Positions 28,498 to 37,462 of a DNA stretch of 64,000 nucleotides are shown piece by piece. The first letter of the stretch is position 1. Every line of letters begins with the position of its first letter. The DNA is from Pontibacter vulgaris. GTDB taxonomy: Bacteria > Bacteroidota > Bacteroidia > Cytophagales > Hymenobacteraceae. Both the position numbers and the translations under genes were made by a program. The DNA lies in NCBI RefSeq assembly GCF_022758145.1, contig NZ_JAJVDH010000005.1, positions 124,001-188,000 on the forward strand, read 5' to 3'. A model generated the notes under the pieces. That model saw only the letters and a list, made by a program, of their open reading frames with translations. It was not told the DNA's origin and did no database searches.

Positions 28498-29529
28498 ATG
28501 TTACCCTTTAGCTATAAGAGTATTGAGAGTAAAGCCGTACTGGAGCAAACGGAAAAGTTTATTGAGCAGAATCCTGAAATTAAGGAACAACTTTCACTAT
28601 ATTCTTGGGGATTCCATTCACTGGAAGGTATCATCCCTCATACTGAAGAATCTTTTTGGTCAGGGCATTTCTTTCCAATGACGGAGTGCTTTGAAGAGCT
28701 TCAAGTTTCATATAACCTTTGTGCTTTTGGCTTCTATAAGCAATCATTAGTATCGTTAAGAAGTGCTCTGGAATTAGGGCTTCTCTCAGTTTATTGGAAT
28801 CTCAATGATGATGGTCATTTAATAATAAAGGAATGGGTTAGTTCGAAGGAAGACACTCCAAGACTTAGTGAGATATGGAAAAAGTTGGAAAAGAATATTT
28901 ACATCAAACAGTATAACGATGCGAAAAAATTTAAACAAAGACTTTTCAAACTAAACGAACTTCACCATTATGTTCATTCCAGAGGTGTTAAGTATTCAAA
29001 TCGAATAGGATTATTCAAATCAAACTTCCAAACGTTTGAAAAGCGAGGATTTCTCTTGTGGTTCAGTGCCTATAAAGAGATAATAGAGATAATTACCATA
29101 CTTCATATTCTTAAATATCCTCTAGGAATAAGAGAGTTTGATTTCAGTGCAAAATTCGGAATCGATACTCCACTCTTAGGTTTACTTAACGAATTTCAAA
29201 TAAGACAATTAAGCGCAATCATAACTGAAGCAGAATTCAAATTTATAATTGAATTGACGAAGGACGATGAATATACTAATACAGTCATTGAAGAATTAGG
29301 TGAGCTGCCAGATTTAACGAAGGAAGATGTCGATTTGCAGGTTCTAAATTGGCATAAATGGAGAATTGAACAAGAAGGCTTTGAACATTGGAAAAAGCTG
29401 CAAGCTGGCAGAAAAACAGTTTTAGCCATAGGTGGCCAAATAGTGGATATGGAAAAGTTTTTAGAGGAGTGGGCATTAGAGCATGATTTGATGCAACCTT
29501 TGCAAGAAAGAATCAAAAAAACCACATAA
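28498..29529 (+). CDS. helical protein of unknown function (possible HEPN-like)
   Basis: 343 aa, predicted soluble and almost entirely helical. The N-terminal half has SLVSLRSALELGLLSVYW followed about 65 residues later by LNELHHYVHSRGVKY. A conserved Arg in a first helix and an H-x-x-x-H segment in a later one recall HEPN-fold and AbiV/DUF5677-like proteins found in defence islands, but the canonical R-x4-6-H motif is not clear. No signal or membrane segment. It has its own promoter, divergent from the reverse transcriptase, so it may or may not belong with that cassette. Confidence 0.6.
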   Translation: MLPFSYKSIESKAVLEQTEKFIEQNPEIKEQLSLYSWGFHSLEGIIPHTEESFWSGHFFPMTECFEELQVSYNLCAFGFYKQSLVSLRSALELGLLSVYWNLNDDGHLIIKEWVSSKEDTPRLSEIWKKLEKNIYIKQYNDAKKFKQRLFKLNELHHYVHSRGVKYSNRIGLFKSNFQTFEKRGFLLWFSAYKEIIEIITILHILKYPLGIREFDFSAKFGIDTPLLGLLNEFQIRQLSAIITEAEFKFIIELTKDDEYTNTVIEELGELPDLTKEDVDLQVLNWHKWRIEQEGFEHWKKLQAGRKTVLAIGGQIVDMEKFLEEWALEHDLMQPLQERIKKTT

Positions 29530-29656
29530 GAAAAGTTTGCCACAGGAAGAGTAATAAGCTATACTATATGTTCATACCTAAAGCTTTATATCATAAAAAA
29601 TGTTTATTTACATTTAGCAAAGTCTGCATCATATAGTACAGCTCACATTCTAGACC

Positions 29657-30022
29657 TTAATAGTATCCTTTGCCCTCTACACAATGCCTGATTCCCCCCC
29701 TTGGATTAGCCATATCTCCTTTATAACGAGGTATGAGATGACAGTGGAAGTGCATAACTGTTTGACCAGCTACTGCTCCGCAGTTCATTCCTATATTATA
29801 TCCATCTGGAGTGAATTCTTCCTCTATTAGAAGCTTACATATTTCAATAACGTTTATCAGATGATGTTTTTCTTCCTCGCTTAAATCAAAGTAGTCAGAC
29901 CGTAACTTATTGGATATAATAAGTGAGTGACCTTCTGAAACAGGGTACTTGTCTTTTATGATAAAGAAGTATTTATCTTTATAAATGATTCTATCTTCTG
30001 GTATTTCAAGGAATACGCTCAT
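29657..30022 (-). CDS. HIT-family nucleotide hydrolase/transferase
   Basis: 121 aa with the diagnostic HFHCHLIPR motif (His91, His93, His95; H-x-H-x-H), preceded by GHSLIISNKL and NIGMNCGAVAGQTVMHF. HIT enzymes act on nucleotide-linked substrates, including dinucleoside polyphosphates and, in aprataxin, 5'-adenylated DNA. The gene starts 3 bp after the HNH nuclease gene, so the two are translationally close and probably form a functional pair. The substrate is unknown. Confidence 0.9.
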   Translation of the reverse strand: MSVFLEIPEDRIIYKDKYFFIIKDKYPVSEGHSLIISNKLRSDYFDLSEEEKHHLINVIEICKLLIEEEFTPDGYNIGMNCGAVAGQTVMHFHCHLIPRYKGDMANPRGGIRHCVEGKGYY

Positions 30023-30025
30023 CGT

Positions 30026-31045
30026 CTAAAAATTAGATTCTAGTTCAAATTCGGGAGCCCATTTTATTATTGAATTATTTAGAGCAATTTGGTAATGACG
30101 CTCCAGAAAAAGCCTGCGTTTTTCAGGAGTGTCGCCAGTCTGGTTCACTATAGTTTCTGACAAAGGGTGTTTACTTTCAATAAAGAATTCATTCCTATTG
30201 TACAGCCTTTGTAGGAATCTCTTTTCAGGTACTCTTGCCAATTTATCCCTATTTATACCCTTGTCTGTGAGTACAAGATTCCAAACCCCATTGATGTTTG
30301 CTGGTAAGTGATGTCGTTTATTAACATGCGGTAAGAAATGGTCTACTTCGCATAGGTTAACTGAAAAGCTGTTGACCGAAATATCTTTAAAGCTGTAAAA
30401 GCACTTTCCTTTCTGGTAGCCATTCAAAGAGTCTCGAACAGAAGTTATGTCAACTCTGCGCATCAAATTGTTTTCTAAAAAGAAAAGCTGCTTATCTTCG
30501 TCGTATTGAACCTCAAGTAAGTTGGGATTAATATTCAAGTTCCATGCAGTCTCCACCAACTTCCAACGAGCCTCTGTTTCTTGTCCAAAGTTCTGGAAAT
30601 GGAACGATTCTTTCAGCCTCAAAAGATTGTCAGTTATAACGATTTCTTTCCTGCCGTTGCTGTAGTTCTTATGGTAAAAGAGATTTGGTATAGAATCTCT
30701 GTTAACTATTTGAAACGCATCTATTACGTTCACAAAACCAAGTTTTTCGGTCTGATAGTGTAGTTCCTGTTTTGAAATCTGTTCATTTATATAGCTTCTG
30801 CACGTGTTTAAGAACTTACTGGATGTTGCGTTACCCTGTTTATCGTTCTGCTTCAAATGTTCCACTACATGTCTTGAAAATGGCTCTGCAAGGTCAGTAA
30901 TAGTAATGGCAGTCTTCTCTAGCTCAATAAGCTCAAGTAGTGTCTTAGCAAAGGCGAACTTGTAAGTTGCAGAGTTCTTACCGAACAAAATGATGGCTCT
31001 CCATTGTGACTCGAGTGAAGGGTCATTTATTTGAAATTTAACCAT
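30026..31045 (-). CDS. HNH endonuclease paired with HIT protein
   Basis: The start at 31045 (MVKFQINDPSLES) is preferred to the ATG at 31057 by appearance; both are possible. The first about 210 residues are helical with no motif I know. The C-terminal HNH region has YQKGKCFYSF, then CEVDHFLPH and NGVWNLVLTDKGINRDK, giving the His-Asn-His pattern of the HNH/beta-beta-alpha-metal fold. The first Cys pair common in zinc-bound HNH is incomplete (CFYS). It is probably a DNA nuclease whose partner is the HIT protein 3 bp downstream. Confidence 0.82.
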   Translation of the reverse strand: MVKFQINDPSLESQWRAIILFGKNSATYKFAFAKTLLELIELEKTAITITDLAEPFSRHVVEHLKQNDKQGNATSSKFLNTCRSYINEQISKQELHYQTEKLGFVNVIDAFQIVNRDSIPNLFYHKNYSNGRKEIVITDNLLRLKESFHFQNFGQETEARWKLVETAWNLNINPNLLEVQYDEDKQLFFLENNLMRRVDITSVRDSLNGYQKGKCFYSFKDISVNSFSVNLCEVDHFLPHVNKRHHLPANINGVWNLVLTDKGINRDKLARVPEKRFLQRLYNRNEFFIESKHPLSETIVNQTGDTPEKRRLFLERHYQIALNNSIIKWAPEFELESNF

Positions 31046-31219
31046 TATCGAAAACAATTTTATATGATACTAACCTGTATCAACCTAAATAAGAATTTTA
31101 AAGAATTGTCAAGCCTTCTAATTATAGTGATTTGTGCTTTTTAATTTAAAATAAAATATTTAAATATACATATCTATGCTAGTTTAATCATCTTTTAACA
31201 AATCATTAACCTATTAATA

Positions 31220-31612
31220 ATGGCAATTTTTGGTGTGGGAGCTTACTATGACAAAGATGTAAGTTCTGATTTTATTACTAATAATCTTGTAGGAGTTGGT
31301 TGGAATTCAACTGATGCTCCTGAGTTACAGGAATATTTCAAATCATTAAAAGTAGGAGATATAGTTTATCTAAAGTCTGCTTTTGGAGGAAGTGACATTA
31401 CTGTAAAGGGAATCGGTATAATAAAGGATAACACTATCCTAGACCGACATTCATCTCACAGCCTAGTTCAAACAGGGAGAAGTGTAAAATGGCTATCAAC
31501 AGTTAAGTTTAAAATTAAGAGACCTAGCGAGAAGAATAATGTACGCTCAAACACAGTTTATGAAGAATTTCACCCTGAAGTTCTTAAGGAAATTATTTCC
31601 AGAATTAATTAG
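31220..31612 (+). CDS. small PUA/EVE-like domain protein
   Basis: 130 aa. The pattern NLVGVGWN, then LKVGDIVYLKSAF, then VKGIGIIKD resembles the beta-barrel core of PUA/EVE-like modules, which in restriction systems read modified bases; this fold call is by eye and tentative. It sits 42 bp before a DUF262/GmrSD-type nuclease on the same strand, so an operon is likely. The context suggests that it acts as the recognition partner of that nuclease. Confidence 0.6.
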   Translation: MAIFGVGAYYDKDVSSDFITNNLVGVGWNSTDAPELQEYFKSLKVGDIVYLKSAFGGSDITVKGIGIIKDNTILDRHSSHSLVQTGRSVKWLSTVKFKIKRPSEKNNVRSNTVYEEFHPEVLKEIISRIN

Positions 31613-31654
31613 TCTCAATACATATAGTAATCATTACTTTATATACAATTAACA

Positions 31655-33385
31655 ATGGATGCAGGAAAACGAACTATAAATGACATCTTCAACGGGAACA
31701 GAGTATTAGAAATCCCATTTTTTCAGAGAGCTTACGTTTGGGGTAAGAACCAATGGGAGAGGCTCTTAGAAGACATGGAGCTAGTATCTTCTTCTAATAA
31801 GCCCTACTTCTTGGGTTCTGTAATTTTGAAGCAGCAACAAACCCATAGTAGTAATGCTATTGGTGATATGAGAACTTTAATTGATGGACAGCAGAGATTA
31901 ACAACACTTAACATATTCTTCAAAGTGTTGTGCTTGAAAACAGGCAAAAATTCATCTTTTGAAAGAAGATTTAAACTTGAGAATGACAGAGTGGCGCTAT
32001 GGCACAATCATAACGATATAAGGTCTTTTGAAAAGGTTCTTAATCTTCAGTCTTTAGAGGATATTAAGGGTGACAATAACATTCTTGAAGCTTATAACTT
32101 CTTTAAGGAAAATGCAGACCCTGCAAAGCTAGACTGGCAGACTATCCTCAACAATATCATGTTTGTAGGGATTGACCTAGGTGTAGATGAAGATGAACAA
32201 CAGATTTTTGATACCATTAACTCACTAGGGGTAAGGCTAACAACTGCTGAACTATTAAAGAACTATTTCTTTAGCCGTAACGAATTATCTGAGTATGATA
32301 CTTACTGGAAGAATATTTTTGAGAAAGACGATGATACGAAAAGGTATTGGGACAGAGGGGTTACTGCTGGTAGGTTCAGAAGAACATTTATTGACCTTTT
32401 CTTTTATTCATTCTTGCAAATAAAGATTCAACAAGACGATTTAAAAGTAAGAACCGAAGATAAACTAGAGTACTCTAAAGTAGAAACGCTGTTTGATTCA
32501 TACAAGAATTTCATAAAAGGCTATGGCATTGACAAAAAAGCGCTGTTAGCAGAAATCAAAGTGTATGCAGAGCTATTCAGAGAAAATTTTGATGCTGATA
32601 TTGTTGATAGGGAATTAACAGCAGAGTATGGAATTGAAAGGATAAATGCTATCATTTTCGGGCTAGATACTACGACATTAATACCATATATTTTGTATGT
32701 CTTGAAAAACGTTCAAGACCAGCAGCAACAAGCAGACCTGTTTGAGTTTATAGAAAGCTATGTAATGAGAAGGATAGTGGTGAATGCAACAACTAAAAAC
32801 TATAACCAACTTTTCACCGACAGGCTCATATCAAATCAGATTTTGTCAAAAGAGCAGTTCCAAGAATTCTTGAGCAATCAGGATGATAGAGTAAACTACC
32901 TGCCAAACAATAAAGAACTAAAAAGAGGCTTTGATGAAGTAGTGCTTATTAATAAGCAAGCAGCAGGTATCATCTATTTCCTAGAGTCTAAAATTAGAAA
33001 TAGAAGTAGACAAGCTACACAACTCTTAGGAATAAGTAGGTATAGTTTAGAGCATCTAATGCCTAAAAAGTGGGAAAATAAATGGCCTAGTGTTGCTACA
33101 AAGGAAGAGAAGGATACTAGGAACTTTAAACTCAAAACATTAGGTAATTTAGCAATTATCACTCAATCGCTTAATGCTTCTATTCGTGACTCTGATTGGC
33201 AAACTAAGAGGCATGGCAATGGCAATAGGCAAGGTTTGATACACTTCTCAGGAGGTATTGAGACTCTTGCGCCTTACTTAGCCATTGATGATTGGAATGA
33301 GGAAGAAATACAGAAGAGAGCTAATTCACTTTATGATATAGCTACTGAAGTTTGGAAAGAGGAGGAGTCCCTGGTTGCTTCTTAG
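31655..33385 (+). CDS. GmrSD-type (DUF262-DUF1524) modification-dependent nuclease
   Basis: 576 aa. The N-terminal DUF262 (GmrS-like, ParB-type NTPase/nuclease) is marked by IPFFQRAYVWG (about 20-30) and LIDGQQRLTTL (DGQQR at 77-81). The C-terminal DUF1524 (GmrD-like, His-Me/HNH) is marked by YSLEHLMPKKW near residue 465 and the following NFKLKTLGNLAIIT with conserved Asn. Single-chain GmrSD proteins are type IV restriction enzymes that cut DNA with glucosylated hydroxymethylcytosine and related modifications. The preceding small PUA/EVE-like protein strengthens a modified-base role. Confidence 0.87.
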   Translation: MDAGKRTINDIFNGNRVLEIPFFQRAYVWGKNQWERLLEDMELVSSSNKPYFLGSVILKQQQTHSSNAIGDMRTLIDGQQRLTTLNIFFKVLCLKTGKNSSFERRFKLENDRVALWHNHNDIRSFEKVLNLQSLEDIKGDNNILEAYNFFKENADPAKLDWQTILNNIMFVGIDLGVDEDEQQIFDTINSLGVRLTTAELLKNYFFSRNELSEYDTYWKNIFEKDDDTKRYWDRGVTAGRFRRTFIDLFFYSFLQIKIQQDDLKVRTEDKLEYSKVETLFDSYKNFIKGYGIDKKALLAEIKVYAELFRENFDADIVDRELTAEYGIERINAIIFGLDTTTLIPYILYVLKNVQDQQQQADLFEFIESYVMRRIVVNATTKNYNQLFTDRLISNQILSKEQFQEFLSNQDDRVNYLPNNKELKRGFDEVVLINKQAAGIIYFLESKIRNRSRQATQLLGISRYSLEHLMPKKWENKWPSVATKEEKDTRNFKLKTLGNLAIITQSLNASIRDSDWQTKRHGNGNRQGLIHFSGGIETLAPYLAIDDWNEEEIQKRANSLYDIATEVWKEEESLVAS

Positions 33386-33572
33386 TTAAGTATAGCTAGT
33401 TGCATTAGTAAAACAAAAGAGTCATAGTATACCCATGACTTTTTTGTTTTACCCTTCATTATCTACTTATAATCTATAGAATCTATTGCATGCTCATGAT
33501 AAGAGCATCATGGAGAAACAGTTGAGTATTACATACTGCTAAATTATAGTTACTATGAAGCACTCTGTTAGC

Positions 33573-34052
33573 CTAGAGGTGTGTCCAGTTCTTCCAGTTT
33601 ACAATTCTCCAAATAGTTGGTTTTGAAACACGAAAAAGTTTTACTAATTCTGATGATTTAACACCTTTACTATATGCGTTTCTGATGAATAGTACTTCAG
33701 ATTCTATTAATTTCGAATTTGGTTGGTTACTACCTCTAAGATGCCTCCCTTCTCTTGCAGCCTTTTTTACATTTTCTGAACGTGTCAAATACTGAAGGTT
33801 CTCAAGTGTGTTGTTTTCTTTCCTTGAGTCAATATGGTCAACAATTAATGAACTGTCATTTGTAGGCTTTAATGTTTTCAAAACTAGCCTGTGAACATAC
33901 TCCTGCTTACTATTAAGAGTCACCACAAAATAGCCTGACTTTCTTCTAGTCTGTTTCTTTAGTTGGCAGGTAATATTATCTCTAACGTTTCCAAAGTTCG
34001 ATACTGCAAACTGGCCTCCATATCCTTTTATATTTTTGAATGTTTCCTTCAT
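33573..34052 (-). CDS. free-standing HNH homing-type endonuclease (NUMOD4-HNH)
   Basis: 159 aa. The N-terminus is NUMOD4-like (GYGGQFAVSNFGNVRDN). The HNH core is visible as YVHRLVLKTLKP, then LIVDHIDSRKENNTLENLQYL, with His and Asn of the His-Me finger. The C-terminus is a helix-turn-helix-like segment (GVKSSELVKLFRVSKPTIWRIV). Such proteins are common in phages as selfish endonucleases. It is not inserted in a recognisable intron here. It separates the GmrSD and Wadjet-like modules. Confidence 0.88.
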   Translation of the reverse strand: MKETFKNIKGYGGQFAVSNFGNVRDNITCQLKKQTRRKSGYFVVTLNSKQEYVHRLVLKTLKPTNDSSLIVDHIDSRKENNTLENLQYLTRSENVKKAAREGRHLRGSNQPNSKLIESEVLFIRNAYSKGVKSSELVKLFRVSKPTIWRIVNWKNWTHL

Positions 34053-34797
34053 GACTTCTTATTTATAATAAATAGTCATGGATTCAGATTTTACATCTGT
34101 CAGACAAATATATTTTGATTTCTTATGGAAGAAGTAATGTACTACATCTTCATCTCAAGCATGTGCTCATACAACTGCTTCTTGTTAGGCAGGTGCTTAG
34201 CTAGTTCAGCCCAAAATTCCTTGGAGTGGCTTTTAACTACTGTGTGGCAAAGCTTGTATACTAATCAGGTAAATAAGCATCGTTTAAGGCTGCTTTAAAG
34301 CCTAATAGTTGAGAATGATGGTGTTGCTTTGATAGTAAGGTGAATGCTTCATATCCTTTGTTTTGTATAGGCATCTTAGTTAGAACGCATATTTTTTAAA
34401 AAATTTTTGCTCAAAAAAATGTGGTTGTGCAGTCACTTTTCTGGAAAGCTAGAGTGGAGTATAGAATTTTATAAATCTGAATTTTTGAAACGGAAAATTT
34501 TCAAAAATTATGTTTACGTACTACCCCGTATTCAAAAAAAAATGTGGCTTTGTAGGAGAGGCAGGATACGGCTTACCCTATTAGTTATTTAAGTTCACCT
34601 CACTAGAGTTCTAGATAGGGAGGAGGGGATTTTGTGCCATTACTCCTTATTTGTAGTAGTATGGTGTTGCGCACGTCTGTATTGTCGTTTAGATTGCTTG
34701 CTTGATGGTTAAGCAACTGGAAAAGTAGTAGTTATTTCAGCTAGAATTACAGTAAAGTACTAAATTACCTCGTTTAACCCAGTTTCGGAACGCATAG
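34053..34797. other. long intergenic region between defence modules
   Basis: About 745 bp without a convincing gene. It contains two short related words: AAAAAAATGTGGTTGTG near 34415 and AAAAAAAATGTGGCTTTG near 34535, and ACCCCGTATT near 34521, echoing part of the 98-bp repeat that follows. It may be the debris of earlier cassettes. No tRNA, terminator or CRISPR array was seen. Confidence 0.5.
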
Positions 34798-34896
34798 TCG
34801 TTACAGGTTTCCCCGTATTGTATGGTTCATACAATGGGGTTGTGACAGTTTAGTAGTGTTTTAGACATTAGTCATAGTTAGAGAAAAGTGTCACAA
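34798..34896 (+). repeat. 98-bp direct repeat, copy 1 (downstream of Wadjet-like operon)
   Basis: Nearly identical to 40310-40407 over its whole length in the same orientation, with roughly nine differences including one indel. It contains the hairpin CCCC-gt-ATTGTATG/CATACAAT-GGGG (34811-34839) and outer arms TTGTGACA (34840-34847) and TGTCACAA (34889-34896), 41 bp apart. The outer arms and their spacing are the same in both copies. Candidate recombination site or structured RNA. Confidence 0.8.
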
Positions 34897-34949
34897 ATGC
34901 CTTTTCAACTAATAGTGGACCTAAAGAAAGGTTTATTGAAATGTGCCAT

Positions 34950-35495
34950 TTATTTATCAGTATCTATCTCTGTTTCTTGTATCTTTCTTTCTGCTAAATC
35001 TCTAGCAAAATCAAAAAAGACGTTATACGCAGGTGTAAATGAGAATCTTTCGTTATCAGTTCTATCAATAATATTTTTTGAAGACATCGTTTTTACCAGT
35101 TTACGCCTTGCCTCTGAATCCTTAATGTGATTATTGGAGCCAATTAAATCTGAAAAGGAAGAGTTATCGAAAATAGCATCAACTTCTTCAAAAGAAAAGT
35201 CTCCATACTCGAATTGGTCAAGGAAATTTCTACCATCTTTATCTAGCTCGTAACAAAGAATAGCTATAAAAATGCTTATGTCCCTAGATAAATTCTCGTT
35301 AGTCTCATCTGAAAGTAAGTAGCAGTAATTTTGCTGAACTACGAGTTCATGTCCAAATGAACGACTGAAAAAGGATAAATAATAATCCCTATTTTCTATA
35401 ATTGTATCAAAATGTTTTTCTTTAGGCAAAACAAATTTACCATTCATTAAATCTCCGACAATAATATTGTGATAATTAGGGCAATCAAATTTCAT
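34950..35495 (-). CDS. JetB/MukE-like KITE subunit of a Wadjet-type SMC complex
   Basis: 181 aa with the appearance of a MukE/MksE/DUF4194 protein: an early GKFVLPKEKHFDTI, then SFFSRSFGHELVVQQNYCYLL (helix, then FG-x-E-L-x-V strand and aromatic turn), and a helical domain with IAILCYELDKDG. In SMC complexes KITE proteins dimerise on the kleisin. Its start overlaps the kleisin-like gene by 11 bp. Assignment rests on the pattern and on operon position; sequence similarity to characterised JetB is weak. Confidence 0.68.
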   Translation of the reverse strand: MKFDCPNYHNIIVGDLMNGKFVLPKEKHFDTIIENRDYYLSFFSRSFGHELVVQQNYCYLLSDETNENLSRDISIFIAILCYELDKDGRNFLDQFEYGDFSFEEVDAIFDNSSFSDLIGSNNHIKDSEARRKLVKTMSSKNIIDRTDNERFSFTPAYNVFFDFARDLAERKIQETEIDTDK

Positions 35496-36678
35496 TGTTT
35501 TGTACGATTATCTTAGGTAGAATAAATACTGAATTATTTGTTTGAATTTTAGTGGATTCAGCTTCTGCGCTGTTACTTATTACTAACTCTTCTTCAAAGA
35601 GAAGGGTAGTTAATGAAAGAAGCTTTTCGTTCGTTAACTCTCCTTGGTCTAGAAGTGATAGTTTACACCATTCAAAGAAATCATCTACAGGTAAAGAAGA
35701 GACTAAATTCTGTTTAAATAGACTTTTATTAAATATCCATCTATTTACTTCTGTTAAATTTTCCTCAATGAAAACATCTTCTGTTTCAGTGAATTGCTCA
35801 AAATATTCCTTACAATTCAGGTTAAATTTAGATGAAATTGGTGTTAGTCTTTCCGTCTTAAACAATTTAGGAGATTCACTTTTATAGGGGTTCTTTATGA
35901 ATTCTAACCATCCAGTTAAGACTAAAGATTCAGTTCTTATTCTATCAATAAGCGGTATAAGTTCATTTAAAAGGATTTTGGACTGAAGAAGTAGCTCATC
36001 ATTCGTTTGATTTAACTGGAAGTACAACTTTTCAAATTCATTTCTAATTGTTTCTTCAGTAAGTGTTAATCGGATATGATTAGCATACTCTGAGATAGCG
36101 AAAAGTCTATTAGCTATTGATTCTGAATGGTTAACATCGAGGATTTTATTAAGTGGAAGAATATAATGTTCTGTCCAAAATGAAGCTTTCTGTATTTTTT
36201 CTCTATAATCTATTTTATTGACATTGGCTTTTAGATTCCTTGTTTCAGATAGTAAGCGAATCTTATTTCTATCAATTGACTCAGAAAATTCTTTGATTTG
36301 ATAGGAGAGAGCACTAAGCCTATCTAGCAAAATGTTTTTATCTCCGTTTATGCCTTCTTTTATCTTTCTAAACAACTCAGAAATAGCAACACCATACTTT
36401 TCAATTTCATCAGGTAACAGAGGTCTGAACTCATAAAGCAAAAACTCTATTAGGTTGAAATAAATATCTCTCAATTCATAGTCTTCTTGAACTGGCTTGA
36501 TGATTTTATAATCAAAAAGTTGTTTTCTAATCCCTTCAGCATTATTCCGGCTGCAAATTATTTCAAATATTTCCCTTTTAATGAGTCGTTCATTTTTTTG
36601 AGTTTCATAGAGGTCTCTTATTATTCCAAAATGTGTTGCAATAAATTTTAGAATTGATACTGGTTCTACTTTAATCAT
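35485..36678 (-). CDS. JetA/MukF-like kleisin subunit
   Basis: 397 aa, predicted soluble and helical: an N-terminal winged-helix-like part (about 1-80; NERLIKREIFEIICSR), a long helical middle (about 85-260) and a C-terminal winged-helix-like part (about 320-385; LPVDDFFEWCKLSLLDQG). This is the general order of MukF/MksF/JetA kleisins. No catalytic motif is present, as expected for a bridging subunit. It overlaps the toprim gene by 8 bp and the KITE gene by 11 bp. Confidence 0.65.
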   Translation of the reverse strand: MIKVEPVSILKFIATHFGIIRDLYETQKNERLIKREIFEIICSRNNAEGIRKQLFDYKIIKPVQEDYELRDIYFNLIEFLLYEFRPLLPDEIEKYGVAISELFRKIKEGINGDKNILLDRLSALSYQIKEFSESIDRNKIRLLSETRNLKANVNKIDYREKIQKASFWTEHYILPLNKILDVNHSESIANRLFAISEYANHIRLTLTEETIRNEFEKLYFQLNQTNDELLLQSKILLNELIPLIDRIRTESLVLTGWLEFIKNPYKSESPKLFKTERLTPISSKFNLNCKEYFEQFTETEDVFIEENLTEVNRWIFNKSLFKQNLVSSLPVDDFFEWCKLSLLDQGELTNEKLLSLTTLLFEEELVISNSAEAESTKIQTNNSVFILPKIIVQNNEI

Positions 36679-37462
36679 TTATCAGAACCTCCTGTTCAAG
36701 AAATTTATTGGACTTCTGTAGTAATTCTCTAATCGATACCACTTCAGGTAAGTTTGATTCTAAAACTCTCTTACTGGCCCTTTGCTTACCCTTTAACTTA
36801 CTTGAATACATGCCAAATAACTCATCAAAGTTATTAGGGATATACAGCGTTGCATCAGGATGTTCACTCTTTATTCTTAAGAATTCATCTAGCCCATTAA
36901 AATCGTAATCTACAAAGACAAGTACTTCAGCGCACTCTATATTTTTGATAGCTTCTACACCTACTCTTCCATATGAATGTAAATAAGTCCATTCTTTACC
37001 AAGCAATCTTTCTGCTTTCATGAAAGTATCTTTATTCTCAACAAAGCAAACTTTTGATGCTCTGATTTTGGGTTGTACTATTCCAAATAAGCCGTAGGAT
37101 GTAGTAAAATCTTTGATGTTAACCATTTCATCATTGATACTGATAAATTCAAAGCCTCTAATAAAGAATACAGGGAAAATACTGGTTCTTCTAGCCTTTG
37201 AGCTTCTGTATTTCTTTATATTATTACTTTTGGTTGGTATTAGCTCTTCTGTAGTAGGAAAGTTTACACTAAGGAAGTTATCATAAAGCTCATGCTTTTT
37301 TACAACTATTTTTGAACCCCTTCCAGATTTCACAATATCAATTATTCTAGCGCCTAATAAATTTGAAAAACTTGTTGAGCTAGTAATACTTTTAGATACT
37401 TTATTTAACGAAACCTCTTTAGTTTTTAAGCTAGTATAAAAGTTAAAGTCAATTTGTTTCAT
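36671..37462 (-). CDS. JetD-like toprim nuclease subunit
   Basis: The start at 37462 (MKQIDFNFY) is preferred; it overlaps the SMC stop by 14 nt, whereas the ORF could extend to 37507. The C-terminal half is a DUF2220/toprim domain: KVCFVENKDTF with Glu142, a central HSYGRVGVEAI, then VFVDYDFNGLDEF with Asp185 and Asp187 (the DxD metal site). The N-terminal half is likely the arm that contacts the SMC. In Wadjet, JetD is the endonuclease that cleaves closed circular plasmid DNA after loop extrusion. At 263 aa it is shorter than typical JetD. Confidence 0.78.
   Translation of the reverse strand: MKQIDFNFYTSLKTKEVSLNKVSKSITSSTSFSNLLGARIIDIVKSGRGSKIVVKKHELYDNFLSVNFPTTEELIPTKSNNIKKYRSSKARRTSIFPVFFIRGFEFISINDEMVNIKDFTTSYGLFGIVQPKIRASKVCFVENKDTFMKAERLLGKEWTYLHSYGRVGVEAIKNIECAEVLVFVDYDFNGLDEFLRIKSEHPDATLYIPNNFDELFGMYSSKLKGKQRASKRVLESNLPEVVSIRELLQKSNKFLEQEVLIND

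Noticed and set aside
34407..34592. Short ORF of 61 aa in the gap before the Wadjet-like cassette
   Set aside because: Low-complexity, no plausible start context, overlaps repeated words; unlikely to be translated.
34888..35130. Plus-strand ORF across the 3' end of the KITE-like gene
   Set aside because: Antisense shadow of the KITE gene; begins inside the 98-bp repeat.
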